Assembly (NCBI GenBank): GCA_964448755.1 | Contig: CAYUXF010000025.1 | Location: forward strand, 1 to 21,676 | Source: CAYUXF01 sp964448755 | GTDB lineage: Bacteria; Margulisbacteria; Termititenacia; Termititenacales; CAYUXF01 | DNA: 21,676 nucleotides | Direction: 5' to 3' | Part shown: piece by piece, positions 21,426 through 21,676 of the stretch | How positions within the stretch are numbered: position 1 is the first letter of the stretch | How the letters are laid out: the number at the start of each line of letters is the position of its first letter | Made by a program: the position numbers and the translations under genes | The notes under the pieces: generated by a model | Database searches by the model: none | What the model was told of the DNA's origin: nothing | What the model saw: only the letters and a program-made list of their open reading frames with translations

Positions 21426-21676
21426 TTATTGTCTTTTTATCAGTAAGGATCCGGCAAAAGCGGTACTAGAGGTATGCGAAAGAGAAATACAGACTTTTTC
21501 CACATTTAATTCCTCAGCACGCGCTAAGGCATTATTATAAAGAATTACTGAGGGACAGCCCAGTTCATCATTCATGATCTCAATATCGGTCAAAGAAAAA
21601 CCGCGCACACCAGTGCCGAGCGCTTTAGCTACCGCCTCTTTGGCGGCAAACCTGGCAGCTAAAGACTCAAAACGAA
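21426..21676 (-). CDS. acpS: Holo-[acyl-carrier-protein] synthase, C-terminal part (cut by window edge)
   Basis: The visible 83 residues begin in the conserved AcpS helix RFAAKEAVAKALGTG, where the Glu takes part in magnesium and CoA binding, and end with VCISLSHTSSTAFAGSLLI, the family's closing strands (SxSHxxxxAxA). AcpS moves 4'-phosphopantetheine from CoA to the acyl carrier protein serine, activating fatty-acid synthesis. The start and the first conserved Asp lie beyond the window. nnrD follows 20 bp downstream. Confidence 0.93.
   Translation of the reverse strand, partial: RFESLAARFAAKEAVAKALGTGVRGFSLTDIEIMNDELGCPSVILYNNALARAEELNVEKVCISLSHTSSTAFAGSLLIKRQ

Noticed and set aside
20825..21469. 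Long plus-strand open frame (214 codons) opposite nnrD and acpS
   Set aside because: Antisense to two well-recognised genes, with no signal of its own.

Overview
This is a 21.7 kb piece of a low-GC, apparently diderm bacterial chromosome. The outer-membrane evidence is an MCE/MlaD-MlaF-MlaE lipid-transport operon, a PorV/UPF0164-type beta-barrel protein and several Sec-secreted surface proteins. The mix of SPASM radical SAM enzymes, ankyrin repeats, cohesin- and dockerin-like domains, a FlgD-like C-terminal domain and tail-fibre-like secreted proteins resembles uncultured lineages such as Margulisbacteria/Saganbacteria or Elusimicrobia-like groups. That placement is inference from gene content only and is weak.

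Left part (1 to about 7950) is a very AT-rich accessory region. It holds four radical SAM genes (one cut by the window edge), a cytosolic ankyrin-repeat protein, a cysteine-rich protein resembling the U32-peptidase/Fe-S TIM-barrel family, a GNAT acetyltransferase, a GT-B-like protein of unknown function and a class III aminotransferase. The ankyrin, U32-like and radical SAM genes form one plus-strand operon. Two radical SAM genes form a minus-strand operon that converges on it. The aminotransferase and GT-B-like genes overlap and form a second minus-strand operon. No precursor peptide was seen, so the substrate is unknown; a carbohydrate or cell-surface modification role is a guess from the acetyltransferase/aminotransferase/GT-like trio. 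Several promoters place an extended or plain TATAAT only 7 to 12 nt before the ATG, suggesting leaderless or nearly leaderless transcripts.

Middle part (about 7969 to 16734) encodes secreted and surface proteins. Two minus-strand genes encode an N-terminal 'QGRL...PYA' domain protein and a separate protein resembling the Peptidase_G2/tail-spike C-terminal domain, parts usually found in one polypeptide. Divergent from these is a plus-strand operon: a DUF11-like protein, a dockerin-bearing protein, two proteins with N-terminal cohesin-like domains followed by Ig-like modules (the second ending in a FlgD-like domain), and then a PorV/UPF0164 outer-membrane protein. Cohesin and dockerin partners in one operon, with a PorV-like protein behind a FlgD/type-A-CTD-like cargo, suggest a self-assembling surface structure. 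An 11-bp motif TGGGCATATAT occurs both before this operon and before the PorV-like gene.

Right part (16731 to 21676) is core genome on the minus strand: acpS (partial), nnrD, mlaE, mlaF, mlaD and then purB, which has its own extended -10 promoter. A REP-like GC-rich hairpin sits between mlaF and mlaD. No tRNA, rRNA, CRISPR array, IS element or convincing rho-independent terminator was found, and no stretch over 300 bases lacks a gene.
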